NCBI GenBank assembly: GCA_035327585.1
Contig: DAOLDD010000001.1
Span: forward strand, 62,001-126,000
Source of the DNA: JAMLJG01 sp035327585
Lineage (GTDB): Bacteria > Verrucomicrobiota > Kiritimatiellia > CAIVKH01
DNA: 64,000 nucleotides
Direction of reading: 5' to 3'
Below the pieces are notes generated by a model that was not told the origin of the DNA, made no database searches, and saw only the letters and a list, made by a program, of their open reading frames with translations. The position numbers were made by a program, and so were the translations under genes. Each line of letters starts with the position of its first letter. Position 1 is the stretch's first letter. Below, in pieces: positions 20,701 through 26,700 of the stretch.

Positions 20701-23700
20701 GCCCGTGTCGCGCGCCCAACGCGAAAGTGTTTCCCACACCATCGGATAAACGAGTGGAGCTTGAAGCGTTCGCTGGGCCAGCATGGCCCCATTGGTCATC
20801 CAAAATCCGTTGTACTCCGAGAGTATGCTGCTGTTGAAATCGTAGCGATACAGGAAGCGATTTTCTCCCCACCCCGAGAGAATGGAGTTGGACACCGCGA
20901 GGCTTGAATTCACGAGGTTGACGGCGGACGTGCCCGAGGACCAAAATACGCCGGAATCCCACCGAAGACCCGTCGACAGATTGGCCGAAATACCCGATGC
21001 CGCATAATCCTGCGCGATTGAACGCAGACCGGAAATCGCGGTGGATTCCTGAATCTCAAAGGCGATCGTACCCCCGCGAACGTGCATGCGATGCAATGAA
21101 ATCTGCTCTGATTTACGGATGCGGATACCCGGGCCCGAAGCCGCCTCAACGCGCATGTCGCGGAGGGAAAGATGCCGGGCGTCAAAGAAGTCAAAGGCCG
21201 GCTGGACCGTGAGCGCGACAATTCGCGTGCCGCCGGCCGCCTCATTCGTACTGCCCTGCAAAATTACCGCACCCATACCATCCGCGGTGCCTGAATCGTT
21301 CTGGCCGATGGCAATGGACACCGAGTTGGAATACACGCCTGTATCAACGTACACCACATCACCCGGCTCCAGGTCGTAACGTTCGATAATGGCCGAGATT
21401 GAATGGAGCGGAGAAATGGGGCTGATGCCGAGATTGGTCGTGGCGCCCGGCGCCAGCGTGTAGACATCGCCTGAAAGACCGGCATCATTGACATAGAACA
21501 AGACGGGGCCGTTTCGCACGGCGAACGGGACCAGGTTCGTGTCCGCGACGGCGGGATTCGACTCCGACACCACGCGCCATTTCCCGAGCACCGTGGAAGG
21601 AAACGATGTCGTAATCCATTCGTACCCTCCCGAGGACGCGGCGAGATTCGTTGCGATGTTCGTCCACGTAAGTCCGCCGTCCGCCGAGTAATCAATGCGG
21701 ACAAAATCGCCAGTGGCGTCCCCGCGCGCTACCCAGTAAAGCAACTGCGTCGCGCCAATAATGCCGCCATCCCGCATGGACGACGCCAGCAACACCGGAT
21801 TCGAGGGCGACTTGCTCGCCTGGAAGGTATTCCCATATCGTCCGATGTTGAGCCGTTGGCCATTCGGGTCTGGTTCGTTCGCATACGCCTCGACCGGGTC
21901 CCCCGCGTCGATCAGCAGGGAACTGACTCCATCCACATCGAACAGTCCAGTCGTGGGATTGTAACGGCCCGCCGTGCTGCGCAGGTGGAAATCCACACCC
22001 GGATTCGCGAAGCGCGGCTCCACTGCAAGGGATCGCCGATCTCGTTCGGTGGAGACCGACCATTGTCCAACTGAAAAGTACAACAGCGGCAATTGACGAC
22101 CGGGCACGAATTCATTGCCGACCTGCGCACCATTCGTCACGAAAATCGCATTATAATCCGAGATCAGGTTGCTGCTAGCAACAAATGCAATCTGGTTGGA
22201 ATCCAGCGCGCCCAGCACACTGTTGAATACCAACAACGGTTGCGCTTTCCGGGAATCGGAGCGAACACCGACAGGATTTGACCAGATCACGCCCGAGCGC
22301 CAAACCGTCCAAATGGACCCGTTGTCAAACAGCCCATTGGTTACGGATCCCTGAATGCTGCTGTTCTCAATGCGCACATCGGCGGACTGACGCACTTCTA
22401 CGCCATGCCCTGGCGAACCATTTATCGCGACACCGGAGATCAGCAGGTTGCTGCTCGAACGCGTCTGCAGGCCAACGTCACGCATCGGGCCGGTAATCTC
22501 CAGGGCGAGATCACGAACCTCCATATGGCGCACGCCATCAAATCGCATGCCCGCACCGATGAAACGTGAGCCCCCCTGTAGCACATTCGTACTGCCGAAA
22601 ATCCTGACGGGATTCGTGACGGATCCACCATCAGACTGCGCGATCACGAGATGGACCGCTTGGGTGTATATCCCCGTATCGACATACACCGTATCTCCGG
22701 GCTCCAGATCATACGCATCCAGAAGCTCCTTCAGCGACGATTTCGGCAAGCCGGGTTGGAGCCCGCTGTTAAACTCATATCCGACGCCGGTCGTATGGAC
22801 ATCCCCGGTCAAATTCCCATCGTTTACATAGTAAACGCGATTGCTATTGTGAATCTGGAACCAGCGATCATTCACATCCACGATGTTGGAGTTTGACTGG
22901 CTCTGCACACGCCATCGCACAAAGGGTTGCGTGAGCCACGCGGTCGTATTCCACGAAACCTGCCCCTGCGCCGCCGGGATATTGGAGGCCAAGCCGATCC
23001 AGGCAAACGCATCGTCGTACGAAATGTCCACTCGCACGAGATGGCTCGTCGCCGCGCCGCCGGCAAGCCAGGTCAGCAGGACGTTGGTTCCGATGGCAAG
23101 CCCGCCATCGTTGAGCGCAATCGCGGTAAAACGGGCATTTGTTGGGCTCATACTTGCCTGCGCTGTGTTGCCGTAGCGGCCCAGATTCATCCGTTGACCA
23201 TTTGGCAGAGGCTCCAGGGAAAAGTCCGCTGATGGGGGGCCCGCGTCAATCAGCGGCGAAGTCGCGTCATCGAATGTCGTTCCGCCCCCGGGCAGGAAAC
23301 GTCCCCCCTGGCTCCGCAACCTGAAATCTCCGTTCGCCGCATCGGCAAACAGTGGATCATGGCTCAAACTGCGGCTATCCCGGCCGGTTTGACGCGTCCA
23401 CTCGGCGAGCGTTTCGTAATATCGCGGAGCGGATACCGTCGGAAACTCATAGTACTCGGTCTCCCGGGCCAGCCAGGCGCCTTCGCGAAGGAAGTAGTTG
23501 TTATAATTGCCCGTGACAACGGAAGCCTGGCCGGCCACATAGGCATAGCTGCCCGCCCTGAAGACGGCAAAGATTGAATTCGAAACGTTCGCATGGGTAA
23601 GATTGAGCTCCATCGCCGCGACGTTTGACCACATGACGCCCTGCTGCCAGACAATGGTGCCGGACTGACTCGCGCGCAGCCCCGCCCCGGCTCCCGTCGC

Positions 23701-26700
23701 ATTCGTGAAGCCCGCCACGGCGCAATACCGAAAGACGGCGCCCGTTGCGCGAACGAGTTCAAAACCAACCACATCCGTCGCAAACCGCGCGGGTTCCCGA
23801 ATATCCACCCACTCCAACACGCAATTCGTCACACCACGCATCAACACACTTTGGCGTGCGTTCCTGAAGCGCAGATGCCGGAGCATGATTTGGCTCGCGC
23901 CATCCACCAGTTCCATTGCCGTTGTGCCGCCCTGCCGATCAAACAGCGTCCCCCCGGCCGCTTCGTTGGTGCTGCCCTGGATGATAATCATGTTGGTAAG
24001 CGTCCCTGCCACGGCCCCGTCGATGGACACCGGCGATGAGAGCAGGTAGTTCCCCGTATCCACGAGTATTCGGTCTCCAGGGTTGAGGCTATACCGATCC
24101 AGAATCTGCTGTATGGATGCGGCCGGAGAACCCGGAAGTGCGCCGTCGTTCACAGAAGAACCCGGCGCCGTTGTATAAACATCGTCGTCCGTGCTCGCAT
24201 CATTGACGTAATACGTCAACGAACCATTGTTCAGCGTGAAGAGGGCATCCGTGGCGTCGAAAATATTGGTTTCGACCTGACTCACTACGCGCCATTGGCC
24301 CAGCAGGGTGGATTCGTGAAGGGTCGTGTCCCAGTTGGTAAAGATTCCACTTGATGCAGGAATGTTCTCCGCGATGTTCGTCCAATTGGCGCCTCCATCA
24401 CCGGAAAACTGGAGCGTGACGAGGTGTCCGGTCGCGGCACCACCCGCGATCCAGTAGATGCTGTTCGTTCCCCGCATGACGCCGCCGTCATTTTGCGTAA
24501 CGGCAAGCAACCACGCATTGGTCCGGGACCGACTGGCGAACGCAGTGCCTCCGTGCAGCCCAATGTTAATGCGGGCACCATTGGGCTCGGTTTCCAGCGC
24601 GAAAGCACGGGCCGGATCACCCGCATCGATGAGCACGGAGGTGACCAGGTCCGTCACCAGGATGCCGCCGGGCGAGTAGCGTCCCATATCACTTTTCAGG
24701 GAAAAGTCCTGCTGGGCGGGGTTCGCAAACTGCGGCGGATGGCTCAGTGAGAATCGCTCCAAGCCGAGCGACTGCCGGATGTTGGAGAGGAAGCGAAGCG
24801 CCAGTCCCGCGCGGAGCGCAACCTGCGCCTGACCCTCGACCAATACATTATTGTGATCGGCCCGCAATACATCCGATGTGCTTTGAATCTCGTACACATA
24901 GCGGCCTGCGCCGAACGCGTGCAGGATGCTGTTGCTCACGTGCAGTTCGCCGGCACGGAACTGGACAGCGCCGGCGGCATTCGACCACAGCACGGCGTGA
25001 TCCAGCACGAGCAGGCTGTTCGTGGCGGAAATCAATCCCCTCCCGGCATTGCCGGAAGACGCCATACGACGAAGATTCGCATTGGTCGTATTCACCACAA
25101 AAAAGCCATTGGATGCGTTGTTCGCGGCATGAATGCCCAGCGTCAGATCGGAGGAAGCGCTGACCTGAACCCCGACGGAAGCGCCATAAAACAACAGGTT
25201 GGACATGACGATGCCACGGGCATCGGAGAGTTGAAGCCCGATGGATCCCGAAGCGGTCGACTGGCGATCGTGGCGCGCCAACGCGCCATTCGTCGGTCCC
25301 AGCACCCACACGGGATTGTTCGTCAACCCGCTATCCCGCCGACTGATGTCAACCGGTTCACCCTCCAGATAGACGCCCGCGTCGACATACACCACATCTC
25401 CGGGCTCCAAGTCATAGACCCGGAAGGCCAGCGCCAGCGAGTTGAGCGGTCTCGCCGCGCTCGCGATCCAGTTGGTCGCCGCGCCCGGACCACTCGAATA
25501 GACATCGTTCTCCAGGGCCGCATCGTTGAGATAAATCGCCAGCGTGCCATTTCGAATCGCAAAGAAATTGGTCGTCTGATCGCTGACATTGGTTTCCGCC
25601 AGGCTGGTCACCCGCCAGAGCCCGGCGGGCGTATTGTTCGTGGCCGTTGTGTTCCAAGCATAGGTCTCCGCCAGCACGGGCGTTCCCGTCGAGATCACGC
25701 TCCACTGCTGTCCACCATCAGGTGAGAAATCGATGCGAACCAGGGAATTCGACGCGATGTTGCCGGAAACCCAATGCAGCGTGGTCGTGCCCTTCACCCA
25801 GCCGCCTTCGCGCAACGAAGCGGCCTGCAACCAGGGCTGGGTGCGGCCCCGACTCGCGAATGGCGTATTCCCGTGCAGGCCGATATTGATTCGATCACCA
25901 TTTTCTTCCGGCTCCAGTGCGAATGCGGACGCCGGATCGCCAACATCGATCAAGGGCGAGGTTTCCGCATCGCTGACCCACAGACCCGTGGCGGGATCAA
26001 ATCGGCCTGCGGGTGTCTGGGTACGCAAATGAAAATCGCCAGCCGCGGGATCAGCGAACAACGGATCGCCATCCCGGCTTCGCGCATCCTGACCGGTCCA
26101 GAACTGCCATGCGGAAAGCGAATCAAGTCCTTCAGGAATTGACGCGATTTCCGCCATGGATGAATTGGACTGCGCAAAATATGCGTTGTGGTTCGCGAAA
26201 ACATTCGTCGTGGCCGACACGCGGTAGATCGGCGCAGCCGGGAGCATTGTGATAAAAGCCGAATTGGTCACCGACATCCAACCGTTTTCAACCCGGGCTT
26301 GCGCGGAGCGATTCCCCCAAAGAACAGATCGACTGACCCGCAGATCGGAGGCATTGGAGAGATGGATGCCGTTCGACGCATTGTTGTAAGCCGCCACCCG
26401 GTCAACCACCGACGACACCGCGGCGAACAGCCGCACCCCTGAATCACGCATGCCATGTATCGTGGCGCCTCGGATCACGATGCCGGTGGCCGAATCCACA
26501 CGGATGCCCGAAAAAGCGTTGGTAATCACCACATTACGCACCTCAATGAAGGCAGCACCCGGCAGGAAATGTATGCCATGTGACGCGAGACCCGGCGCAA
26601 TTCGATCCAATACGGATCCGCCTGCAGCGTGGTTGGTGCTGAACTGCAGAATGACGGGATTCGTGGTGGAACCCGAATCCGGCACACCAATCTGAGGAAT